A program made the translations under genes and the position numbers. From assembly GCA_019359035.1 (NCBI GenBank), contig JAHHIC010000031.1:1-64000 (forward strand): a stretch of 64,000 bases of DNA, given 5' to 3'. Shown here in pieces: positions 33,603 through 41,820 of the stretch. Under the pieces are notes generated by a model. That model was not told where the DNA came from. It did no database searches and saw only the letters and a program-made list of their open reading frames with translations. Numbering within the stretch: position 1 is the first letter of the stretch; every line of letters begins with the position of its first letter. Source of the stretch: Scytonematopsis contorta HA4267-MV1 (GTDB lineage Bacteria; Cyanobacteriota; Cyanobacteriia; Cyanobacteriales; Nostocaceae).

Positions 33603-34535
33603 TTATTCCCATAGTATATTGTATTCCTGTTCTAAAACAGTTAGCAACTTTTCTTGCACCGGAGTTAAACATGGCTGCAATTGCTTACCTAAACCAGACA
33701 ACAGCCAATGCACGGTTAAGTCGAGATTGGGCACTAGAGACAATCTTCTTAAGCGTTGACACAATTGCTGCATATATTTGCATTCTGCATCAGTATATTC
33801 GAGAGACTTGAGTTTTTCTATTTTTACTTGACATTCACCCTTCCATGTGGTGACTTCAATACTAGATTCTTTTTTTGAAGTAATAATTCCCCAAACACTT
33901 GTTTGAGGTTGCACTTTAGGCTTATTGTTGGCAATAATTTGGCAAACTTCACCAATTTTATAACTATCGGGTAATATAGTTTGCTGTTGAATTTTTTCAA
34001 CAATACTTTTGACTAAACGAGCAGATGGTACTTTACCACCAGTCTCTTGTACTGAAAGCTGCCAAGCTTGGAATTGAACTTCCGGTTCTAGAGGAACCAA
34101 GGGACGTACTTGACTTTCGTTAGTGGGCAGAACTTGTACACTATCGCGGGGCATGACAAAAGTGCCATTTTCAATTTCGTTTTGTGTCCAATTTGGACAC
34201 ATTGTGATCAGATTCTCTATAACCCTAGAGGCTTCAATTAATCTGTAAGCATAGCGCCGCTCAAACCCAAACTTATCTTTGCAATATTCCTCAAAAGTTT
34301 TATGTGTACTACGATATAGCTTTCTAGAACTCAATTCGATCAAAGCCTTTCCAGCTTGATAAAATGCTCTTGCAACTTGATACTCTAGGTGCAAGCGATC
34401 GCTTTGTTCTTTTTCGCTTAGACACTCTATTTCTGTAACTTTAATCGTAATTTCTGTAGAGTCTGGACTCGCTTGAAAGTCAGTATCCGACTCTAGCGCT
34501 GGAAATAATTGTGTTGAATCATGCCGATAGTGCAT
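33603..34535 (-). CDS. cyanobacterial conserved protein, possible DNA-binding (ParB-like helical) protein
   Basis: A 310-residue protein of a family I have seen repeatedly in cyanobacterial chromosomes and plasmids. The N-terminal half has LYRSTHKTFEEYCKDKFGFE followed by RRYAYRLIEASRVIENL, a helical pattern that could be a DNA-binding domain. LEPEVQFQAWQLSVQETGGK and the following PSARLVKSIVEKI form the second conserved block. The C-terminal 100 residues are a small beta domain followed by helices. No enzyme motif is evident and function is unknown. A fragment of a second copy exists at 5640-5725 next to an IS remnant, suggesting this gene travels with mobile DNA. Confidence 0.65.
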   Translation of the reverse strand: MHYRHDSTQLFPALESDTDFQASPDSTEITIKVTEIECLSEKEQSDRLHLEYQVARAFYQAGKALIELSSRKLYRSTHKTFEEYCKDKFGFERRYAYRLIEASRVIENLITMCPNWTQNEIENGTFVMPRDSVQVLPTNESQVRPLVPLEPEVQFQAWQLSVQETGGKVPSARLVKSIVEKIQQQTILPDSYKIGEVCQIIANNKPKVQPQTSVWGIITSKKESSIEVTTWKGECQVKIEKLKSLEYTDAECKYMQQLCQRLRRLSLVPNLDLTVHWLLSGLGKQLQPCLTPVQEKLLTVLEQEYNILWE

Positions 34536-35047
34536 AGACTGTATTACCTGTTGTACTTGTATATATAATTCTACCGTGTCAGTTTTCCCTAATATTCGAT
34601 AAATCGTAGGTTATCATAGATTATTCTAAATGTTCACCCGAATTGCTGGTTGCGATTCGTAGAAATTATATAAATTACGCAATGGCAAAATATTGAACAA
34701 TATCACTGGTTTTGGAACATTCTGATGTTAAAGTCGATCAAAAGAGTCGATTGTTCGAGTTTTGTTGTGCTTACCAGTAATCGTTAAAACAATTTCTATA
34801 TCTTCTTCATCATTCGTTTGTTCGCGCAACTTGCGCTCCTTAATGCCTTTTTATGTCTATTTTTCAAAAATAGACCTTTCTTAAAGTTTTCATAATAATA
34901 TATTATATTAAATAAGAGAAAGAATAATAAAAACTTATATCTTCCTGTGCTTGAATGACTGCTCAACCCTTCTCTTTTTCAATACTTTTTCAGCAAGTCC
35001 TACTTAGATGCTTCACTGCGGGACTTATAACATAAAAGAGTACTTAT
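34536..35047. other. gene-free region with a 10-bp-stem hairpin
   Basis: No gene is seen. GTCTATTTTTC and its complement at 34855-34875 form a perfect 10-base-pair stem around a single C, which could be a bidirectional terminator. The remainder is AT-rich and leads into the IS1634-type element. Confidence 0.4.
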
Positions 35048-37175
35048 AACCCACATTCCGCACTTCAAAATGTATTACAAAGAGTTACAGGATTATTCTT
35101 TGCCGTAAGTAAATAAAAACACACAAAAATATTCAGTAAGTCGGCATTAAGGAACGAACCTATGCTACAAACCAGAAAACGGCTCAAGAACTTATAAATA
35201 ATTAATTCCAAGCTTTTTATAAAACTAAATGTACATTGGTTAAGTCCAAGTGAGACAATTAGAAAAACTCAAAAATATTTCAGGGTGAAAAATGTCGAAC
35301 TACGAGGATGCGAAAATTAAAAATATCGACCACTTAGGAATAGTAGCTGGGCTGATAGATGAAATAGGAATAGTTGAAACAATTAATTCTAAATTAGGAA
35401 TAGACCCTCGTGAGAAGATTACAGCGGGAATGTTAGTCAAAGCTATTTTAATAAATGGATTAGGATTTGTATCGAGACCTTTATATTTATTTAGCCAATT
35501 TTTTGATGATAAAGGGATAGAGATATTATTGGAAAAAGATGTAGATAACGAGTATCTCAATGATGATAAAATTGGGAGAGTGATGGATAAATTATATAAA
35601 TATGGGTTGAATAATTTGTTTATAGAAATTGTTTTATCAGTGATTAAAAAATTTAAGATAGATACAAAATATTCACATCTAGATGCAACATCATTTCATC
35701 TACATGGCGAATATAAAAGTGGAGAAGTGAATGAAAAAGAAGAAGAAATAACTAGAGAAAGACCGATAATTATAACCAAAGGATATTCTCGTGACCATAG
35801 ACCAGATTTGAAACAATGTGTCTTAGACTTAATAACAAGTAGTGATGGAGATATACCATTATTAATGAGAACTGGAGATGGTAATGAAGCAGATAAAGCT
35901 GTATTTGGTCAAATATTAGTAGAGTTTAAAAAACAAATAAGTTTTGACAGTATTATGGTCTGTGATAGCGCATTATATAGTCAGGAAAATATCAAATTAA
36001 TTGAACATCTAAAATGGATAAGTAGAGTACCGATGACAATTAAAAAAGCACAGGAATTAGTTCAGTCTGTAGAGATAGAAGAGATAAGTTTAGAAGAAAG
36101 AGATAAAAGATTATCCCTAAACTCAGATGGATACAAGTGGAAAGAAGAAATAGTCAATTATGGTGGTATTAAACAAATTTGGCTAATAGTAGAAAGTCAA
36201 AAAAGAAGGAAGAGTGATTTAGAAAAGCTAGATAAAAAGCTAAAAAAAGAAAAAGAGAAAGTTGAAAAAATACTTAAAGCATTAAAAAAAGAAGATTTTG
36301 AAACTCCAGAGCAAGCTCGATATAAGCTAAAAGAAATCAACAAAAAATTGAAGCTATTTGAAATTAAAGATGTTAAACTTATTGAAACTAAATCAAAAGA
36401 TAATAAGACTATTTATAAAATGTTAGGAGTGGGTCATGAAAAACCAGAAGAGATAGAAATACAAATAAAAGAAGCCGGAAGATTTATTTTAGCGACTAAT
36501 TTAGTTGATGATAATAAGTTAGAGCCAGAAGAGATTCTGACAAATTATAAGAACCAACAGTCCTGTGTTCGCGAAGCGTGCCGTCTCGGCTTACGAGGGT
36601 TTAGATTTTTGAAAGACCCTTTATTTTTTACAGATAGCTTTTTTGTGGAAAATTCTGAAAGAATAGAGACGATGTTATTTTTAATGTCTTTGTGTTTGTT
36701 AGTTTATAATCTCGGTCAGCGAGAACTAAGAAATAGCTTAAAAAGAGCCAAAATCGGAATCAAAAATCAATTAGGAAAGTTAACATTATCTCCTACGTTA
36801 AGATGGGTATTTCAATGTTTTCAAGGAATTCATCTTTTGACTTTAAATGGGGTTAATCAAATTATTAATTTAACGTCATCACGCCATTTTATTTTGAATT
36901 GTCTGCCATCATCTTGTCAAAAATATTATCTGCTTTCTTAATCTAAAAAATGTTTGGAGAGTGAATAAAAATTTATCAACATCCGAAGGAACAGTAATTT
37001 TTCCTCGAATTTCTAGTGCTTACATAACCTGTTTTATTAGTCAAACATTTGATATTTGGTTATTTTTATTCATGTTGCAGATTGGTTCAATATTTTTTCT
37101 TAATTATCCTGATTTTTTGGTTTAACCTTGACTGTAATCTCTGTGTACTTCAAGTTGAAGTGCGGAATGTGGGTT
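35048..37175 (+). mobile_element. IS1634-type insertion sequence with 21-bp terminal inverted repeats
   Basis: The termini are AACCCACATTCCGCACTTCAA at 35048-35068 (given here in part: CCCACATTCCGCACTTCAA) and its exact reverse complement at 37155-37175. They enclose one transposase gene. Flanking bases TTATAA and TTTTAA are similar but not identical, so a target duplication is uncertain. The element is about 2.13 kb, typical for IS1634. A third, lone end is at 111-126. Confidence 0.8.
35292..36941 (+). CDS. IS1634-family transposase, probably inactivated by a small repeat insertion
   Basis: A 549-residue IS4-superfamily DDE transposase of the IS1634 type. It begins with the DUF4277-like N terminus (IDHLGIVAGLIDEIGIVETI), then the catalytic Asp segments SHLDATSFHLHG and MVCDSALYS. 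The C-terminal signature should read YKNQQSVERGFRFLK (Y-2-x-3-E-6-K). Here it reads YKNQQS, then CVREACRLGL, then RGFRFLK: extra codons at 36565-36594 separate the residues and displace the catalytic Glu. The inserted DNA is GC-rich and palindrome-like in an AT-rich gene. The frame stays open, but the active site is probably broken. CAGGGTGAAAA precedes the ATG. Confidence 0.85.
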   Translation: MSNYEDAKIKNIDHLGIVAGLIDEIGIVETINSKLGIDPREKITAGMLVKAILINGLGFVSRPLYLFSQFFDDKGIEILLEKDVDNEYLNDDKIGRVMDKLYKYGLNNLFIEIVLSVIKKFKIDTKYSHLDATSFHLHGEYKSGEVNEKEEEITRERPIIITKGYSRDHRPDLKQCVLDLITSSDGDIPLLMRTGDGNEADKAVFGQILVEFKKQISFDSIMVCDSALYSQENIKLIEHLKWISRVPMTIKKAQELVQSVEIEEISLEERDKRLSLNSDGYKWKEEIVNYGGIKQIWLIVESQKRRKSDLEKLDKKLKKEKEKVEKILKALKKEDFETPEQARYKLKEINKKLKLFEIKDVKLIETKSKDNKTIYKMLGVGHEKPEEIEIQIKEAGRFILATNLVDDNKLEPEEILTNYKNQQSCVREACRLGLRGFRFLKDPLFFTDSFFVENSERIETMLFLMSLCLLVYNLGQRELRNSLKRAKIGIKNQLGKLTLSPTLRWVFQCFQGIHLLTLNGVNQIINLTSSRHFILNCLPSSCQKYYLLS

Positions 37176-37232
37176 TTAATAAATAACAAAGATTTTTATG
37201 TATTATTGATAAATAAAATAATTAAAAAAGTC

Positions 37233-37630
37233 ATGAAACTAAAACCAAAAACAACGATTTTAGAACATTTTGGCGATATTGATGATCCCAGAATAGAGCG
37301 CTCAAAGTTACATAAATTACCTGATATTATGACGATAGCCATCTGTGCAGTTATCTGTGGAGCAGATACTTGGGAAGACATTGAACTGTTTGGGAATTCT
37401 AAAAATAAATGGTTTAAAGAATTTTTAGAATTACCAAATGGTATTCCCGAAGTTTGCGCTTGTCGGAAACCGACCCCAGCAACTTCTCTCCATCTCATGA
37501 TACATTTTCTCGCGTGTTCTCACTTATTGACCCTTTACAGTTTCAACAATGTTTCGTTAATTGGGTTAAATCTATTCATAAGTTAACGAATGGAGAATTA
37601 ATTTCTATTGATGGAAAGACTTTATGCTAG
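37233..37630 (+). pseudogene. ISAs1-family transposase, frameshifted and truncated
   Basis: The frame from the ATG at 37233 matches the N terminus of ISAs1-type transposases: ILEHFGDIDDPRIERSKLHK, then LPDIMTIAICAVICGAD and WFKEFLELPNGIP. After GIP a 44-base insertion (37448-37491) carrying a hairpin (GTCGGAAACCGAC) shifts the frame. The true continuation SHDTFSRVFSLIDPLQFQQC and SIDGKTL resumes in another frame and then ends near 37630, right at the neighbouring ATPase gene. So about 130 of some 370 residues remain. It lies directly beside the IS1634-type right end. Confidence 0.8.
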
Positions 37631-37647
37631 CAGGAATATACAATCTC

Positions 37648-38916
37648 TCATCCTAGTACCCCTGCTGCAAATAATGAACCAAGGTCAATACCTCCTCGCC
37701 AATCTTTAAGACGCGGATGTTCATTTCCGGGTACAGCTTCCGCACCATTTTCCTTACTTCCTCGCATCACAATTACCGATTTTAAATCAGTATGCGCCAA
37801 AACTACAGGAGAATGTGTAGATACCCAAACTTGAGAATCATAAACAGAACTTAGGGATTGTAAAACAACTTCAATCGCTCTCGGATGAATACCGTTTTCT
37901 GGTTCTTCTAAAAAAATCACACCAGATTGTTGAGGTAAATAAGGCAAAATTGTTAAAGCTAAAATATGCAAAGTTCCATAAGATAAACCAGAAGAAGTAA
38001 CAGTATGATTACCCCAATATGTTAATTTTAAATAAGCATGGTTATCTTCTTCTCTTTCAATAGCTTCTATGCCTACAACATTCGGTAAAGCCATTTGGAT
38101 ATGTGACAGCCAAGAGCGAAAAAAATCTGGTTGCTCTGTTTGTAAACTTAAAACCAACCAAGGTAAATTTGCCGCATCTGAGCGTAAAGTTTTTGGCTGA
38201 CCAGGGGGACAAGCACGACGCAACATTGACCAACTTGGTTCATAGCGCATCACCCCTCTTTCTAAAAGATTTCTAAACCAAACAGCAGCAGGAAATTTTT
38301 CCGAATCGCGGGGAATATTCGCTAAAGCTAACTCCTGAGCTTCTAAACGCAAACTATCTTTTTTACCGCTACGGTTTTCGGGCTTAATATTAGAAGGACT
38401 ACCCAACTCTCTTTCAATTATCCTTTGCCAATTTCTCGGACGTTTTCCAGCAATCCCCCATCTTTCTTTAGGTTCAGAAACTTTTTGCGGCAATATATAC
38501 AAAAATTCATCTGTTATTTGCAATTCAATATTATTAAATATTTGAAATCTAATTTCGTATCGCACACTGAATGGTTGCTTATTTTTATCTATTAAGATAC
38601 TTTGCGGTGCGTCATCAAGTAATTTAATTCTGATTTCTTCTGGTAACTCAGCCTCAATCGCAAAGCCAAAATAATGTCCTCGATTATAATGCACCAATTC
38701 TTGTAAACTTTGTGCCCTTGGACTTCCAGCAATCGAAGGAGATTCCAAAAAAGCAGGTACTAACCCTCTAGATAAAATTTCACCTAATAACAAAGAAATA
38801 TCCAACAGCGTACTCTTACCCGTACCATTTACACCAGCTAAAACATGATATTGACCGACCTTAATATCAAGTCGGTCAAAACAGCGATATTTAAAAGCTT
38901 CTATCCGAGAAATCAT
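37648..38916 (-). CDS. AAA-family (SMC/RecF-like) ATPase of a methylase-linked operon
   Basis: A 422-residue ATPase of the AAA_21/RecF-like group. Walker A is GVNGTGKSTLL near residue 32, the signature region is LSYGTLHILAL near 315, and Walker B with its Glu is GVIFLEEPENGIHPRA near 337, followed by the VSTHSP switch His. Such ATPases work with nucleases in OLD, Gabija-like and other anti-phage systems. Its ATG overlaps the stop of the methylase gene by four bases (ATGA), so the two are co-translated. No nuclease domain is visible in this protein, and directly downstream lies the truncated ISAs1 copy, so a further operon gene may have been lost. Confidence 0.83.
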   Translation of the reverse strand: MISRIEAFKYRCFDRLDIKVGQYHVLAGVNGTGKSTLLDISLLLGEILSRGLVPAFLESPSIAGSPRAQSLQELVHYNRGHYFGFAIEAELPEEIRIKLLDDAPQSILIDKNKQPFSVRYEIRFQIFNNIELQITDEFLYILPQKVSEPKERWGIAGKRPRNWQRIIERELGSPSNIKPENRSGKKDSLRLEAQELALANIPRDSEKFPAAVWFRNLLERGVMRYEPSWSMLRRACPPGQPKTLRSDAANLPWLVLSLQTEQPDFFRSWLSHIQMALPNVVGIEAIEREEDNHAYLKLTYWGNHTVTSSGLSYGTLHILALTILPYLPQQSGVIFLEEPENGIHPRAIEVVLQSLSSVYDSQVWVSTHSPVVLAHTDLKSVIVMRGSKENGAEAVPGNEHPRLKDWRGGIDLGSLFAAGVLG

Positions 38917-40949
38917 AAACCAGCCTCTGGATATTTTTGACGAAACTCTCGATATTTTTCTGCAATTAAAGGTAAATCATTATCTATTATTTTTTCCTTC
39001 CGCCGTAATGGACGTTCAATTACCCTATCACCAATTCTAATTCGTTCAATTGTATCTTTCAACTCAACAATTTCTTCTCCATCAGGAGTGCGTTTATAAA
39101 GAGTATTACCCCGACGGTCAACTCCGACTTTTTCTGCTACCGCCATAAACACAGGATAATCTCTTTTCCCTCCTAAATCTTCTGCTTTGATTTCGTCTTT
39201 TGTCTTCTTTTTCAAAAACAATATACTCGTCAAAATATTTACATTGGCTTCGACAATAAAAGCTTCCACGGGAATATCAACACTCGCCAAAACCCAGCAA
39301 TGACGAAGTATCCACCAGCGAATATATTCGGTTCCTGGATTACCCAAAATTCCATCGGGTAAAACTATTGCTGTCTTTCCCCCCTGTTTCAACCAATTAA
39401 TACATCGTTCAATAAACAAAACCTCTGGTGCAACACTTCCCTGAATTTTCCCTGTTCGCCGATAATTTCCATCTTCCAGTTTTTCCCAAACAAAAGCCAA
39501 TTCAAAAGCCTTTAAAATATTTTGGTCAGTAATGGGAATATCAGAACCAAACGGGGGATTAGTCAATACTATATCCATCGATTCTAAAGGAATTTCTTTC
39601 CTTCCCTTCTCCAAACCTTCTAAATGCCCGTTGGGAAATTCCAAAGAATTAATATGGTAAAGATGTCCCCTACCATCCCCAGCCATTACCATATTCATCT
39701 GACAGGCTTTAATCAAAAACGGGTCAAAATCAGCACCAAACACCTGATTTTCTGCAAAGTTCCGCAGCCTTTCATTAACCGAAAGAAACTCCTCCGTTGA
39801 CTCAAACCCCGGTGCTACATTTGCCTCATTCCGAAATTGTTCTAGCAAATGTCCCAACACCGCTACCAAAAATCCCCCAGTTCCACAAGCCGGGTCTAAA
39901 ATGCGATCGCTTTCCTTGGGGTGAAGCATTTCCACTGCTAACTTAATAATACCTCTTGGCGTAAAATACTGCCCTCTATCACCGCGTAAATTAGTACCAA
40001 CAATTTCCTGATAAGCTCCACCTTTGGCATCGACATCAGTCCGTGTAAATTCATACTTTGCTAATTCCGACACCATAAATGCTAAGGCTCGGTCAGAAAG
40101 GGTAATCTCCTCATTTCCTCGAAACAAATTATCGTAATTTTGCTTAACCTCGCTAAACAAAGGCATAATCCGCCTACGGATTTCCTTCCGTTTCTCAGTA
40201 TCAAATTGCTCCTTCGGTCCCGCCCAAAAACGCCGTTGACTGCGAGGCGCTTTTTCATCGTGCATTTTGCAGAAAATCAGATAAAGAAACTGCCAAAAAG
40301 CCGCATCTTTCGGCATTCCTTCATTACCGTGGATAAAATTATGACAGCGCCGAAAAGCAACGCGCAACATTTCTGGGTCAGCTTTACGGGTACGCGCTAG
40401 AGATAGTACTTCTTGCGTCTCCAAAGACTCATCAGCGGGAGGCCAGTCTCCAATAGGCTCAAAGCGCACCTCAAAGCGCTTTACCTGCTTCTCTAAGTAA
40501 AAAAGTTCTAAGCCGTTTGTCCATAAACCATACTTACAGGAGTTGATATGCTCCATGATGGTTTCTAGTTCCTCTAAATCCTTTTCTGCTTGGTCGTAAT
40601 CCCTTATTCTGACAGCATTTCTACCCACTTTCGGTTCTTGACGACACACAACCACTCGACTTAAATTTTCAACCTGATGCTCGCTATCGTGGTGAAAAAT
40701 AGCAATATCTAGTTTTTTGCGCTTCCCATTAATAGACACGGAGAAATCAGCCGCCATATCTTCCACAGAAATCCCATACTCATGGAACAGCGCTCGTGCT
40801 ATACGCTGACGTACTTGTTCTTTTGGCGTATCCTTAAGACTTTTTTCGCCACTAATAAAGTCAAGAATATAACCATCAGATATTGTGGAATCCTCCGTGT
40901 TAATTTCCAAATCAGGAATTGGCAACTGTTTTGATTTCATCGCGGTCAA
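38913..40949 (-). CDS. N6-adenine DNA methylase with a type I R-subunit-like N-terminal domain
   Basis: A 678-residue protein. Residues 1-190 resemble the HSDR_N domain of type I restriction subunits (QRIARALFHEYGI, KKLDIAIFHH, SRVVVCRQEPK). Residues 300-560 are an HsdM-type methylase with the SAM motif ILDPACGTGGFLVAVLGHL near 353 and the catalytic NPPFGSD near 466. The nuclease-like segment lacks the usual ExK and reads VVVCRQ, so it is probably not an active nuclease. A TTG at 40949 has AAGGA at good distance; an ATG at 40940 is an alternative. It is the middle gene of XRE-methylase-ATPase. There is no HsdS or helicase-type HsdR, so it is not a standard type I system. Confidence 0.88.
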   Translation of the reverse strand: MTAMKSKQLPIPDLEINTEDSTISDGYILDFISGEKSLKDTPKEQVRQRIARALFHEYGISVEDMAADFSVSINGKRKKLDIAIFHHDSEHQVENLSRVVVCRQEPKVGRNAVRIRDYDQAEKDLEELETIMEHINSCKYGLWTNGLELFYLEKQVKRFEVRFEPIGDWPPADESLETQEVLSLARTRKADPEMLRVAFRRCHNFIHGNEGMPKDAAFWQFLYLIFCKMHDEKAPRSQRRFWAGPKEQFDTEKRKEIRRRIMPLFSEVKQNYDNLFRGNEEITLSDRALAFMVSELAKYEFTRTDVDAKGGAYQEIVGTNLRGDRGQYFTPRGIIKLAVEMLHPKESDRILDPACGTGGFLVAVLGHLLEQFRNEANVAPGFESTEEFLSVNERLRNFAENQVFGADFDPFLIKACQMNMVMAGDGRGHLYHINSLEFPNGHLEGLEKGRKEIPLESMDIVLTNPPFGSDIPITDQNILKAFELAFVWEKLEDGNYRRTGKIQGSVAPEVLFIERCINWLKQGGKTAIVLPDGILGNPGTEYIRWWILRHCWVLASVDIPVEAFIVEANVNILTSILFLKKKTKDEIKAEDLGGKRDYPVFMAVAEKVGVDRRGNTLYKRTPDGEEIVELKDTIERIRIGDRVIERPLRRKEKIIDNDLPLIAEKYREFRQKYPEAGL

Positions 40950-40980
40950 AATTTTTCCTTAACTTAAAGCTTTCTCCAAA

Positions 40981-41361
40981 TTACTCAGAGACAGCCAGTA
41001 TTGTATCTGAAGATGTCTCACCTAGGATATCCCGCTTAATAAAACGCTCAACTTTATTTAATTGCTCGTCAGAGAGTTCCTTGGTCATCACCAAGCGAAC
41101 CAACTCCAACACTTTTGGTTTTTCCTTAAGCAAAGTCACCACATCCGGGTCTGTGGAAGGACAAAGCCTAAACAAGACATCTGGGTCAGCGGCTAAAACC
41201 TTCGCCAGCGCTTTAATAATTTCTGGCTTTGGTGGATGTTCCTTACCTCGCTCAATACGACTCAAGTAAGCAGGTGAGATACCGACGATAGCCGCTGTCT
41301 CCCTCAGACCCAAGCCTTGAGCCTCCCGTAGCTGTCTTAGCGTTTCTCCAAATTGGGTCAT
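40981..41361 (-). CDS. XRE-family regulator of the methylase operon
   Basis: A 126-residue protein with an N-terminal Cro/C1 HTH (TLRQLREAQGLGLRETAAIV then GISPAYLSRIERGKEHPPKP) and a helical tail (ELVRLVMTKELSDEQLNKVE) that may dimerise. It is first in a minus-strand run, 31 bases before the methylase gene, the place of a controller protein in restriction-modification and defence operons. It probably autoregulates the operon. The ATG is preceded by a weak GTTGGCGC sequence and no strong ribosome binding site. Confidence 0.85.
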   Translation of the reverse strand: MTQFGETLRQLREAQGLGLRETAAIVGISPAYLSRIERGKEHPPKPEIIKALAKVLAADPDVLFRLCPSTDPDVVTLLKEKPKVLELVRLVMTKELSDEQLNKVERFIKRDILGETSSDTILAVSE

Positions 41362-41820
41362 TGCGCCAACTTTGTTGATTGTTATGCAACACTAAACAAT
41401 TTTTGTGTCAGCAGTCAATGAGTATGCCTAACGAACTTGGCAGAAGTTAGACCTATTGCTTCGATGCAAATTGTTGCCATATTATATAGTACATTAAAAC
41501 TACACATCGAATAATTTATATTACGGTATTTTCAGGCTCTAAGGAAAAAATTCAGATGCTGTTTTACCAGCTAGTACATAGCTGGTGTTGATTTGTTGCG
41601 ATTCAATTTAAGTGGAATTAAATGCTTAAAGACTTGAAACTTGGTAGTCATTAAGTTTGCTAAGAATCTATGGATATCTTCTCGTGCGCTAAAAACTAAG
41701 AAAAGATTTTGCTTGGCAGTTGTAGATAGACTTTTAAACTTTAATTGACAAATTATACTTTTTATGCGTAAGTTGCGTATTCTTGTAGTATAATCTCTAT
41801 ATGTAGTATAAAGTAAGTGT
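41362..41820. promoter_or_regulatory. divergent intergenic region with a dispersed repeat and paired 9-mers
   Basis: The region separates the XRE operon from the DUF4209 gene. 41567-41640 is the second copy of the repeat at 930-995. Just before the DUF4209 start, TGTAGTATA occurs at 41784-41792 and 41802-41810, 18 bases apart and overlapping a TATAAT (41789-41794), so it may be an operator over the promoter. No gene is seen. Confidence 0.4.

Noticed and set aside
37648-41361. BREX, DISARM or classical type I restriction system
   Set aside because: No HsdS, helicase-type HsdR, PglZ, BrxL or Drm genes are visible around the methylase.
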